Assembly (NCBI GenBank): GCA_973895155.1
Contig: OZ316896.1
Coordinates: forward strand, 18,538,001-18,602,000
Direction of reading: 5' to 3'
Length of the DNA: 64,000 nucleotides
Source: Marsupella aquatica
Taxonomy: Eukaryota; Marchantiophyta
A program made the translations under genes and the position numbers. Of this stretch, positions 1 to 10,071 are shown in pieces. The notes below the pieces were generated by a model. It was not told the origin of the DNA, did no database searches, and worked only from the letters and a program-made list of their open reading frames with translations. Each line of letters starts with the position of its first letter. Positions within the stretch are counted from its first letter, which is position 1.

Positions 1-740
1 CCATTTCCTTGAAGACTTAGTTACAACACTAGATGACAAGATCCTCCCACTGATAGATCTTTATTTCTTATTTTTTTCTTTCTTTTGAGGTTTTTGGGGT
101 TTGCATTTGGCATCTTCTTTTGAATTTTGCGTTTATATCTCTTCGCCTCTTTTCTACTCATATAATCCATATAACTTGGATGAGTGAAATGTGGCAAGAA
201 AAAGAGACACTCATCATTGAAAATTTTGTAGTTGTCTCAATCCTTAGTGAAATGTGATTATGGTAGGTTTATTGGCAAGATCTTTCCTAGACTCTTCTTA
301 TGAACCCCAAGAAATGAGATTCTCTTGGATATCAAGGGAGATATTGAAGGTCAAACCTTGGTCTTGAGTACTTTTTGGAAAGGAGAAGGGTCAGCAGTTT
401 TTTAGTGAGGATACTTTCTAATGGCAAAAAAGAAAAACCTCAAAGATTACCCGGTGTCAATGAGTGAAGGCCCACTGGGTTGCATAGTTCACGGCTGTCA
501 ATGGGCCAGAATCGCAAAATGATGCTCAAATCTAAGGAAATCTAATCTACAGAAATTAATGTATCAAAATAGATTAAAGTAATATTCTCTTCTAGTATCT
601 ACAGAATCTCACAATGACCCAAATCTAGGGAAATCTCACGGTCAGAAATTAATCTATTAAAATAGATCCAAAAAACATTCTGACTGTAGTATCTACTCCT
701 AGGCAGAACCTGGGCAAGAGTAAACCCCTGGAGAATTAAC
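1..740. other. no gene seen; repeat-like DNA
   Basis: AT-rich sequence without a convincing coding frame. Two short blocks at about 520-560 and 620-660 share the words AAATCTA and CAGAAATTAAT and look like a diverged local duplication. A partial copy of the downstream minisatellite unit lies near 455. Confidence 0.5.
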
Positions 741-1102
741 GGTGTCAATGAGTGAAAAGTGTAAAACGTGTCAGGAGAAAAACCCCGGTGTCAATGAGCA
801 AAAGTGTAAAACGTGTCAGGAGAATTACCCTGGTGTGAATGAGTGAAAGTGTAAAACGTGTCACAAGAATTACCCCTGGTGTCAATGAGTGAAAGTGTAA
901 AACATGTCAGGAGAATTAACCTGGTGTCAATGACTGAAGGTGTAAACAGTGTCAGGAGAATTACCCTGGTGTCAATGAGTGAAAGTGTAAAACGCGTCAG
1001 GAGAATTACCCTGGTGTCAATGAGTGAAGGTGTAAAACGTGTCAGGAGACATACCCTGGTGTCCACGAGTGAAAGTGTAACACGTGTTAGGGTCCATTGG
1101 GG
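741..1102. repeat. 45-bp minisatellite, 8 units
   Basis: Eight head-to-tail units start at 741, 787, 832, 878, 923, 968, 1013 and 1058, with spacing of 45 or 46 bp. Each unit begins GGTGTCAATGAGTGAAAGTG and is followed by TAAAACGTGTCAGGAGAAT or a close variant. A related single copy of the unit start plus the sequence just after the array is seen near 455-505, so the array seems to have grown inside an older dispersed repeat. Because 45 is a multiple of three, both strands carry long open frames here; these are by-products of the repeat and not genes. Confidence 0.95.
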
Positions 1103-2146
1103 TTGCATCGTTCACGGGCTGTCCATGGGATGGGAGGATCATGTTCCCGTATTGAGACATCATGTTCCCTCCCGTATGGACGGCACTCTGCTCGAGAGGA
1201 CAGACTGACCGCACGATTAGTTATCACCAAACTGCAGCAAGGGTCCACAGAGTCAGGGAAGATATTGTGCAATGGGTATGGATAGTGGCTGGCCAGGAAA
1301 ATCGGGACCAACCCGAGGGCAGGAAAAGATCTTTCCTCTGTACGTGGCAGCCCCATGAGCTTGTGAAAGACAGAATGATGGTACTGAGACTTCGAAATAA
1401 AGAATTCGCTCCTCTCTTCGCAATGATTGACAGGGAGCATAGTAGGGTTTTCCTTTTCACAATGTGCAGAATGTCACCTAGTATGAAAAGGAATGTTTTA
1501 TATCTAATTTGACTAAGTGATTTATGAGTGTCAGATCTAGCTATACTTAAGGATTATCATTAGATTCTGGCTAGTGGGATCTGTGCCGCATAGGTGGGAA
1601 ACTGACTCATGGAACACAAAAACTACTACTTAATTTTTGCCAATAGTGGGAAAAACTTTTCATAGATGTCTAATGTAGCAAAGTTTTGTCACTAAGAAAA
1701 AGCTATTGCAAGGAACTTCAAATTACCGGGAAGGTCTTGGGTTCACCTTCCCTTAGAGCATCTCCAAAGGTGCCTCCAAAGAGCACCGTAAACAGCAAAC
1801 CAACTACTAGCGGCCAGTATTTGGAGTTTTTCATCTCCAACGGTGTCGGCTTCCGTAAATTTATGGAGGAAGCCGCTACTTTTCCTCCCTCCACGCCACT
1901 ACTTCCTGGCAGGAAGGTGGTTGCCATTTGAAACCCGGCTGCTTGCCTGCAAATCGATCAACGGCAAGAAAATGTCCACGCGGCACTCGCGATGTGAAGC
2001 AGTGCTTGCGCCAGAATTCTCTAAATTTCCCGCTTGGACTGCCATGAACAGTGCTTGTCGTGGCCCACAGGGTGCTGTCGTGCAAAGCTGACATTTTGAG
2101 ACTCACGAGAATTGCAGTGAAATTCCGCGTACGAAGGTGTGCAAAC
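1103..2146. other. intergenic, possible transposon 5' part
   Basis: No supported gene. From about 1756 to 2090 the sequence is more GC-rich and begins with GAGCATCTCCAAAG; it probably belongs to the element carrying the SANT/Myb-like remnant. Frames in this stretch show no family I recognise. Confidence 0.4.
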
Positions 2147-2568
2147 ATGGCAGCAAGTCGTGGGAAAAATTACGGTCCATAAGAGCTCAAACAATTATGC
2201 TACAGTGTACTCCATGTGTCCCAAGATCCTTGCGTTGGTGCAGGACAAAGAGCTGAGAGATTTGGGACCGGGTGACTAAGCATTACGAGAAGCACAAACT
2301 GAAGGGAACTGAATCGAGGGGTCGAAAGTCACTAGAAGGGAAGTGGTCTGATGTGAAACACGATGTATCAAAGTTCATTGGATGTTTTCAACAAGTAGAT
2401 AACCTCCAAATTTCAGGGACCAACTTTGATGACAGTGTGGTGAAGGCAAAGGAATTGTTCAAGCAAAACCATCCCAAAGGGAAATCTTTCTCTTTCGAAT
2501 CCACGAGAATACACAAGAGTTTTACTAAATTTTGGTCTCCTTGTATAAACTCTCCTCATAGCACCTAG
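2147..2568 (+). pseudogene. decayed SANT/Myb-like protein of PIF/Harbinger type
   Basis: Translation from the ATG at 2147 gives the family start RGKNYG, then an in-frame TAA where the family usually has Thr, then ELKQLC and VSQDPCVGAGQ. One base is missing just after 2255, where FWDRV is expected. The next frame continues as TKHYEKHK, SLEGKWSDVKHDVSKF and SGTNFDDSVVKAKELF. This order (RGKNYT, LC, VS-DP-VG-Q, FW-RV, RW-I-DV-KF, SG-D-A) is that of the Myb/SANT-like protein accompanying PIF/Harbinger transposases and of the plant proteins derived from it. Two disabling changes make it a pseudogene. The block starting GAGCATCTCCAAAG at 1756 resembles ends of such elements, so 1.75-2.57 kb may be the remnant of one transposon; that last point is inference. 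Confidence 0.7.
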
Positions 2569-3022
2569 TTACCTCTTTCAACAATGAGCATGAGTCTCCA
2601 AGATGAGTTTTCCCTAACCCCTCTATATGCTAGATGCAAGAGTTGTGGCTAATCACCATTACTACCCTAATGGTGGGTTAGCCTAAATAACAAAAAATTA
2701 ACCCAAGACTAGAGTTAATCCTAACAAGGGACCCCTACCAGTGATTATTGTCAGACTGAGTCCCTTGTGCATGAACTCAACTTAGTGCATTGCCTTTGCT
2801 AGTGTAACGCTCCCTTGTTCTCAAGGCTCCTCATACTTAATTCCTTCCAGATGATCATCCCAATACTTGGACCATAGAGGAGCTTGGCGCCAGAGTAAGG
2901 GGCACCAAAGCTAAGTGGCAGAGTAGTCTAGTTCTGAGACTGAATCCAAGGGTGTGAAAAACAAACATTTCACCCCTCCCTCTTAACTACAGCTCATAGT
3001 TTTGTTTCCGAAGTTTATTGTT

Positions 3023-3166
3023 CACTTCTTTTAGTTCCTCTTTCTTGGTTTTTAGGGTTTCCTTTTGCTCACTTCTTTTGCGTTTGGTTTTGTCCACTTG
3101 GGACCTCTCTTGTTTATTCTTTTGTACTCTATTTGGCCTTTTTCTGTAAAAAGTATGTGTATATTT
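3023..3166 (+). repeat. 144-bp dispersed direct repeat, copy 1
   Basis: Starts CACTTCTTTTAGTTCCTC and ends GTATGTGTATATTT. It is nearly identical to 4130-4273, about 1.1 kb downstream in the same orientation. A more diverged inverted relative lies at about 3880-3950. This looks like part of a transposon or of a nested insertion; no protein motif is visible. Confidence 0.9.
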
Positions 3167-4129
3167 ACTTTTTATTGTTGAGAGTGACTTATGTGTTCCT
3201 AACCTAAGTCATTATGAGAAACACATGAGACATAGACCATTTTTTTGTATTCACAATAGTCTAGAAGTTCAATAGTTGTCTACTAGAATATGGCATGTGG
3301 GATAGAAGTGGGGCCAGCACTCTGAAAAGGAATAATCATTGAGGCACAAGTACCAAGTCACCCAAAAGTAATTAATTCTGCTATGAAAGATTACTATAAA
3401 TCTCATCCAAACTCTAAAAAGGAATGATTAATGTTTTTTCCCATCATGTGAATCCTTTTGAGCAGGAACACTACAAGACAAACTATATTTACTTTCTTTT
3501 GGGGGATCTCACACTTATACTGTAGGTGTTTGTCTTGAACGGAAATGGGGAGGAACCAAAAGAAAGTAAAAATAGTTTGTGTTCAAGACAAACAAAAAAA
3601 ATTTGCTTAAAGTTGGAGCAAACTAAGTAGTATGGTAAATCTTGCCCTGTTTAGCATCATTAATGATAGTTTCGAGACTCAAAAGGGGCACACGTAAAGT
3701 TGTAAGCTTTCTTCTTTCTCCACTGTCACCTTGTGTGCAAGAGAAAATGTTAAGAAAATTCCTTATCTAATTTTGGAAGATTAACATCTGGCCATCAGAT
3801 TCTGGCTATTGAGTTGGGAAACTAGCTTTTGGAAGACAGAAAGAAGGACACAACTTCCACCAAAATCTTAAATCAGAGAGAAAACAAAGTACAATGCAAG
3901 TAAATAAGAAGAGGTCCAAAGAGGACAACACCAAACAAGGAAAACGAGAAGAAGAAGGGGCGAATACGTTTGAGTGAGTTGGAATGGGGAAACTTTCGCC
4001 ACTAAATAACATAAAATGGCCCCACCCAATGCCAAGGTTGTGCGTCCTACTGGAGTAGGATTGGAGCGGTGTTCGAATTCCTAGGAGAATTCGTTTCAAT
4101 GAAAATTTTCTCGTTGGTTTCATTTTGCT

Positions 4130-4273
4130 CACTTCTTTTAGTTCCTCTTTCTTGGTTTTTAGGGTTTCCTTTTGCTCATTTCTTTTGCGTTTGGTTTTGT
4201 TCACTTGGGACCTCTCTTGTTTATTCTTTTGTACTCTATTTGGCCTTTTTCTGTAAAAAGTATGTGTATATTT
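4130..4273 (+). repeat. 144-bp dispersed direct repeat, copy 2
   Basis: Second copy of the 3023-3166 sequence with only a few substitutions, for example CTCATTTC in place of CTCACTTC. The close match suggests a recent duplication or two insertions of the same element. Confidence 0.9.
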
Positions 4274-4274
4274 T

Positions 4275-5811
4275 TTCTCGTTGGGACAACTTTATCCGTT
4301 CTGTCATTCCAGCAACATTCCCACCAAAGAAGGGTTGTAGTAGCTTGTAGGCCAGTAGCAGCAAAAGTAGTATTTTCCTCCTTTTTCCTAGTTTAGGCTC
4401 CTTTTTCGGTTGTTACCTTTATTTGGTTGCCTCTCAGCGACACTGTTTGGAGTTGCAGTTTCGTTTGTTGGACTTTTGGGAAAACAAATTTGATTTTTTC
4501 TGGTGTAGAGGGGAAACCCAAATGAGCGAGTTTTTCGAAACGAAGTTTGATCTTTTATTTTTTGGGGTCTAAGCTCAGATTTGCAGTTTCCTTTGTTTGA
4601 CTTTTAGCTACCATAATAAGTGTTAGGATTTGTAGGTACCGTTGAGTTTCAGCGGCAGTGAGTTTTGGATTTGCAGATTTGTTTTAAAATCCTCTAGCCC
4701 TTTTTCCACTCCTCCCCTCAACCGTGCCAGTCCACTCCACTTGGAAAGAATTCTTTTAGTGGCGGACTCGACGATTTTTGGAAAGAATTATTTTTAGTGA
4801 AGAATCTTGATATCTTACTTATAAAGAGTTAACGGAAAACTAGAATCAGGGTCTGGACTTCTAGTGTGAAACTTATAGATCATGACTCTAGGACACCAAA
4901 ATAAATGTGTATTTAACAAAAATGATGATATATTATGTATGACATGAATAAATTTCATTATAAATTTATTAATATTTCAAAAATTTTAAAAATAAAATAA
5001 TTTATTATCTTTTATTGTCTTTTTTCTACTCAAGATCAAAGGATGGGTAGTCAAGGCTAGTCTTCATAAATCCAGGTTTTATAATGGCTCCCCATTACTA
5101 TGCCAGTCCGCTCCACGATTTCTGGAAACAAATATTTTTAGTGGAGAATCTTGATATCTTGATAAATACAGGTTTTGTAATGGCCAGTGGTGATTCAATT
5201 GAGAGTTACCTACAAAAAGAAGTTCAAGACAGCTGAAACTATGGGAATGGGACATCCTTGGCCAGCTGGAGCAAGGTTGTGGGGGTGGGGCTCATATGGG
5301 GAAGGGAAGGAACTTCTTTAGATTCTAGGGAGTGGGTGAGGGGAGGGGAGCATATGGGGAAGGGGAAAACGGATTAAAGTGGGGGCAGAGCCTGACTGAT
5401 TGATGGGAAGAGAGCCCGGAATTTTAATGGCAATTTTAAAGTTAAAATCCAGTTGGGATTTTTGGACAACTAGAATTGGGCCTGGCGACTTCAAAAAATT
5501 ATGAGATTTGCTAACAAATTTAGTCACAATTCTTACCTTGCTCAAAGAGCTTTGGCCCTAGATTCGTGCCCTCCTCACACCATGGATCTCTGATGGCATG
5601 GTCTAGATGGGATGTCTCAAAGGCATCGCTAGAACTGTACTGGGAGGGTGAGAGGGCATATTATCATTACCTTCCCCCTTTAGAAACACTCCAAAATAGC
5701 CAAGTACTAGGTGGGGGAAAAGATTCTGGACGAACAGAACGGTCCAGTATAAAATTTTCAGTACTTCTTTGGTAAAACACTCACAAGACATTCAAGTTTT
5801 CTTACCACCAC
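4275..5811. other. no gene seen; repeat-derived DNA
   Basis: AT-rich with local self-similarity: the phrase on a Ttttagtggagaatcttgatatctt-like segment occurs near 4790 and 5130. A right-end copy of the CTTCTAGAGTGAAGC inverted-repeat family lies at about 4840-4895. No coding frame could be supported. Confidence 0.5.
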
Positions 5812-5990
5812 TAGAGTGGAGCTTGGTGGTTAGCTAAAGTCGTTAGGGGCAGCTTGTGACCAACAGATCTCAAGTCAATTCCCAACCAGACACTTCTGCT
5901 TTTGAATGTAATATGGGTTCTGTTCCAAGTCATATTTCAAGCGGATCTAATGTGCTATGTGCCAAATGGGCTTGTAATAGTGTAGAACTT
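5812..5990 (+). repeat. possible tRNA-derived SINE
   Basis: The segment TGGTGGTTAGCTAAAG at about 5824 resembles an RNA polymerase III box A, and AAGTCAATTCC at about 5872 resembles box B, at tRNA-like spacing. No full tRNA cloverleaf can be drawn. It is followed by about 100 bp of unrelated AT-rich sequence, as in plant SINEs. Assignment rests on these two short boxes only. Confidence 0.3.
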
Positions 5991-6792
5991 ATATAAACAA
6001 TACATAAATATAATCTAGGGGGTTTCTTTGCGTAAAAAATATTTACAATGCTTGCTCAATGATGGATTCCCGCTAAAACAAGACCACTGGAGGGAAGGGA
6101 TTTCAGTGTTTAGCCTGCCCAAGGTGCTTTTTTGGGGGCATGCTTGCATTAAAGAACTTTAGGGTGCTTGGAGACTGAATTGGATTTTTGAATGTTTGGT
6201 GGCTGAAATCCTGCCTAGGCCTTTCACACATGTGCTTGGAATATTAATTGGATTTTTCTTATTTGGGGGATGTTTGGTAGCTTAAAACCTCACACTTGTG
6301 CTTAACACATTATCTGACTTTTTTCTTACGTTTGGGATTTTGGGCGCTGTAAACCTGCCCAAGACATTTACACATCTACGTGCAACATTACGCCAGATAG
6401 GCACTCCAAGTATACTGGAAAAATCAGGATAAGGCTTTGTCCACAGAATTCCGTCCTTTCTGTTGTTTCTACTGGTGCCTGGGAAAGAGGAAGAAATAGG
6501 GAAGGGTTGGGGGTTTTGTTTAATTTTACTGCTGAATTTCTGTCCTTATCTGTTGTTGCTCCGCTGCATGGGAAGAGGGTTCGCTTTCTACACAGCTTTC
6601 TCACACTAAGGCAATTGTCGGCGCCAGTCACGAATTAATTTTACCAGAATGAATAAAAACCTTCACTTTTTAAACAATTGTTTTTTACCCAATGGAACAA
6701 AGGTGGCTGCTCTAGGTTCCGCATGCAAATATTTGGCCCTATGGTAGCATAATTGAAATAATGTAGAAAAGCCATATTCCCTTCTTATTTTT

Positions 6793-6956
6793 GTTTTTTT
6801 GCATGAACCCAACGGAGATTCTCCTCTTATTGTGTTTTTTTGCGTGAACCCCACGGAGATTCCCCTGTTACTGTGTTTTTTTGGGTGAACCCTACAGAGA
6901 TTCCCCTGTTATTGTGTTTTTTTGTGTGAACTCCACAGAGATTCCCTTCTTATTGT
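6793..6956. repeat. 41-bp tandem repeat, 4 units
   Basis: Four units of exactly 41 bp, each starting GTTTTTTTG and containing GTGAACCCCACGGAGATTCC or a close variant. The sequence before and after is unrelated. No gene overlaps it. Confidence 0.9.
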
Positions 6957-7547
6957 CAGTAACACTATTTGCCCACTCACACTGACTAGAAAAGTCCCAC
7001 CAATCCTAAATTGGGCCCTGATGGGAGTGAGTGTAGTGGGACCAGACCACTGGCCCAAATGAGGGTGAGACCATTCCCTGGCATACACAGTCCAACATTG
7101 CAGCTTGGCATATTACCCTCCCAAGGCCAATAGTCCTGCACTTGACAACCTACAGTAGTGGACATAGCCCCCACCAAAACTGAGCACTGACTTGCATTAG
7201 CTTTATCAACGTGATTGAACATCTCTGTAGTGGAGAGTGCACAAGCCCCATTTGGTGTCCCTATTTCGTCATTTTGTGTCTTGTTTCTTCTTGTTTAGCC
7301 CTTGCCCTTGGTTCTCCATTTTGTATACCATAAACCCTGCCTGACCAGGAAGTTTTCTTGCAAAATTCTCAGTCAATATTTTACTTCTGTGAAGTTGAGG
7401 GCCAGACTACTAACCCCTGCACACATGCAAGTTGGCTATAAACTCCAAAATGGCAGGACTGTTTGGCGCACACCATGAGACTGGTGTTATTAGGGCCTCT
7501 CACACTCTGTGAGAAATTTTTTCTTTAATTTACACAAGCCTCTAGAG

Positions 7548-7670
7548 TGGCATATGACCCATATTTATGACAAAAAGGTATGGACTATGAATTTGGTAGT
7601 CCATAACTTTTTCTGCCCGTAACCTTCATTACTAAGTTAAGGTCCATCAAATTTGAAGTTTTGAGACACC
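7548..7670 (+). repeat. dispersed repeat, inverted partner at 34.25 kb
   Basis: The segment beginning GGCATATGACCCATATTTATG and running through GTCCATAACTTTTTCTG matches the reverse complement of about 34,250-34,370 with moderate divergence. A short piece of the same family is at about 38,315-38,345. It lies beside the hairpin elements in both places, so it is probably part of a larger composite element. Confidence 0.7.
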
Positions 7671-8024
7671 ATATTAGATGCTAACACTAATGGCCGCGAG
7701 GGTGGCTTCTTCCCTGGTACATGCCTCTCCAGTCTTAGGGTCGCCTTGCATGTGGTGGTCTTGAGAAAAACGGTCCTTTAAGTGTTCAGGTGGTATCTTT
7801 GCACTGCCCATGTCCTTCCTGCCTGACCCCCCCCCCCCCCCCTCGTCAGCCAGTCCTCATGGGAACAGTTGAGGACTTTCAAGGGCAACTGCTGCAATGC
7901 TTCTGGCCCTTCCCATCCTGACCTTTGAATCTCACATAAAACAAAACAATCTTTACAATGTTATCCTGCCTGTGCTGATGTGTGCAGAGTTGAGGCAGCC
8001 ATTTCCCTGACACTTGTGGGTCAT

Positions 8025-8111
8025 AAGGGCCCTTTTTTTTAGGACTTTGCACATGCAACACAGCCCTTAAGACTGTCTTGCATGTAGAAGTTCCTGAAAG
8101 GAACGGCCCTT
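8025..8111. repeat. 87-bp hairpin (foldback) element, copy 1
   Basis: An imperfect palindrome that begins AAGGGCCC and ends ACGGCCCTT, with internal complementary words ACATGCAACACAGCCCTTA and CTGTCTTGCATGT. The whole unit would fold on itself as RNA or single-stranded DNA. It matches copy 2 at 8379-8465 in length and word order. Confidence 0.75.
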
Positions 8112-8378
8112 TCCATAACTGGTGACGGCCCCTAAGTGAGTGAGACATGCCCCTGAGGGAGGCAATCTTGACTACACTCATCTAGAATTTTGATTGCAAG
8201 GCATGGAAAGATTTTGGCCCATCATTGTCCCAATCTTTGATATATGAATATGATAACATATTGCCCTGTAGAATGAAGGAAAGGAAGCAACAAAGAAGGA
8301 CACACGGGTGAGTGGGCAGGGCACATATCTTGACATAGCAGATTATGTGAGGATTTGAGATGCTTTTTCAGGAGTTGT

Positions 8379-8465
8379 AAGGGCCACATTTTTGAAGACA
8401 ATGGCACATGCAAGACAGCCTTTAGGGCCAACTTGCATGTGAGAACCCTCAAGCATGTGGCCCTT
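8379..8465. repeat. 87-bp hairpin (foldback) element, copy 2
   Basis: Begins AAGGGCCACAT and ends ATGTGGCCCTT, perfectly inverted at the tips. Inside, CACATGCAAG and CTTGCATGTG pair around a short loop with TTTAGGGCC. It is the cleanest member of the family. Half-copies occur at 7728-7775, 33,395-33,437 and 33,720-33,768. Confidence 0.8.
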
Positions 8466-9167
8466 TGTGTTCCCTCTACCCTCCCGAAAATGTAGCACTT
8501 CTATGATAATACAATCTGACACAAATATTGACTTATACTTCCCATCTACAACAGAGTTTGCAACAAGTGTACATTTTTTTTTGATTTTTTCACAAGACAA
8601 AGTTTGAGACCTGCAAAGGCAAGAAACTTTCCAGTCCTTGCCTGTGAGACCCCACACTCTATGCTGTCAGGCCTGGCGCATGAGGGGGTACAGTCAGAAA
8701 AGTCTTGCTCATTCACATCCTCACACAACCAAAGTTGAGGGCCGTTTTTTTTAACGACCCTTCACATGCGAGTTAGCACTTACCCCTTAAACCTTCAGTC
8801 CTTCACATGCGAGTTAGCCCTTTGCCTTTAAACCACCACTGTCCACCAGGTTTGGGGAGGACAAAATAGAGCACTGTTTTACTATTTTGATCCCATTTTT
8901 GGTTTATTTTTAGCAACACAGATTCACCACGTTTTCCTTCCAAGACAGTGGCGCTTTAAAACTTAGGTCCCTTGGGCCGGTGTGCTCTCTTTTGGGCCCA
9001 CCCTTCTGTATGCTCCCTATTTGAATGGATTTCATTTGGTTTTTTCCAGGCCAAAAAGAAAGCTTTGAGGGTGTGTTGTTACTGGCAGGAGTGAGAGTTG
9101 CTAAAATAATGCCAACCCAGTAACCCACCCCCTTCATCTTTTGCCGTCCCAGGCCGGGCCTGGCTCG

Positions 9168-9212
9168 TAGTCGCAGTCGCAGTCGCAGTCGTCGTCGTCG
9201 TCGTCGTCGTCA
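9168..9212. repeat. (GTCGCA)n/(GTC)n microsatellite
   Basis: Three TCGCAG repeats pass into a run of TCG triplets ending at CATCTCC. It sits about 0.9 kb upstream of the SMO2 start codon, at the edge of its GC-rich 5' region. Confidence 0.9.
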
Positions 9213-10071
9213 TCTCCGTCTAATTGGTATCCATGTCTGGCTGCTGTCTCCTGTAGCGTTTGTTCGAGTAGTAGAGTACAACAGAGGAGCCTCCGGTGAA
9301 TCGGGGCATGACAGAGATCTGGAGAGTGCGGACGGACAAGACGGACGAGAGAGCGATGCCGCGACGTCTCATCTCTGCAGAAGCTTGGAAGTGCGCAAAA
9401 AGTGAGCGATCAGCGATGAGGGAGTTTAGAGTCAGTGGCAGTGCGGTGGCGTAAATCTCTGTGCGCGTCCTGCCGTGCATCGCCTTGCTGGCCCGAGTGG
9501 AGGGAGGGCGGGCCTGAAGAGTGAGTGGCATTGTGGATTTTAGTTGTGTCGTAACTTTTCTGCTTCTCGAGCCGGAGCGAGCGACGTCCATTTCGTGTGG
9601 TGGTGGTGGTTGTGGTGGGAGTTGAGTCATTCTCATTACCACTACTGTAGATTTCGGTGGTCGGCTTGAGCAGACGAAGCAAGGGGAGGGGATCGATTTT
9701 GGCCAACTTGATGGTGGAATGCTGAGTACGTCGACGCGGAGGGAGGAGGCACCTTCACAGGGAGGGAGAGGGAAGAAGGGAAGAGGAGGCAGTGGAGGAA
9801 AGAGGAGGGGTCGTGAAGGAGATCGTGCGTGAGTCGGTTTGGTTCGGTTCGGTTCGGTTCGGTTTGGTTCGGTTGGTTGATTGATTGCTCGTTCGGGCGT
9901 TCGTGCGGGAGATCGAATCGGCCGTCGTTCCGGCATTTTGCTGGGCTTGCGGCTCAGTGAGTCGAGTGCTCGTCTTGTTGTGGGGAAGGAAAAGGAGTCT
10001 TAAGAAGAAAGTCGGGCGCGCTGGCCAACACAACCGCACCTTCCGACTGGGCCTTCGGCCCGTCCGGAGGG
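9213..10071 (+). promoter_or_regulatory. GC-rich 5' region of SMO2
   Basis: The stretch before the SMO2 ATG is clearly more GC-rich than the surroundings and holds simple repeats: TGGTGG triplets near 9600, GGGA/GGAGG purine tracts near 9740-9810 and a (GGTTC)n run at about 9836-9880. A promoter and long 5' UTR are expected here. Long open frames on the minus strand follow from the base composition and repeats, and none resembles a known protein. No TATA box or start site could be fixed. Confidence 0.45.

Larger units (their letters stand above)
7671..9160. other. no gene; hairpin-element-rich intergenic DNA
   Basis: Besides the two full hairpins there is a half-copy at 7728-7775, a run of 17 C at 7827-7843 and a direct duplication of CCTTCACATGCGAGTTAGC at about 8759 and 8800. 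Open frames here are short and do not resemble known proteins. Confidence 0.5.

Noticed and set aside
4020-4090. tRNA-like box GTTCGAATTCC
   Set aside because: Resembles a pol III box B, but no box A or stem structure at the right distance was found.
9220-9936. 238-codon open frame on the minus strand opposite the SMO2 5' region
   Set aside because: Rich in Pro, Thr and Arg because of simple repeats and GC-rich composition; no family motif, and it overlaps the presumed SMO2 promoter and 5' UTR.
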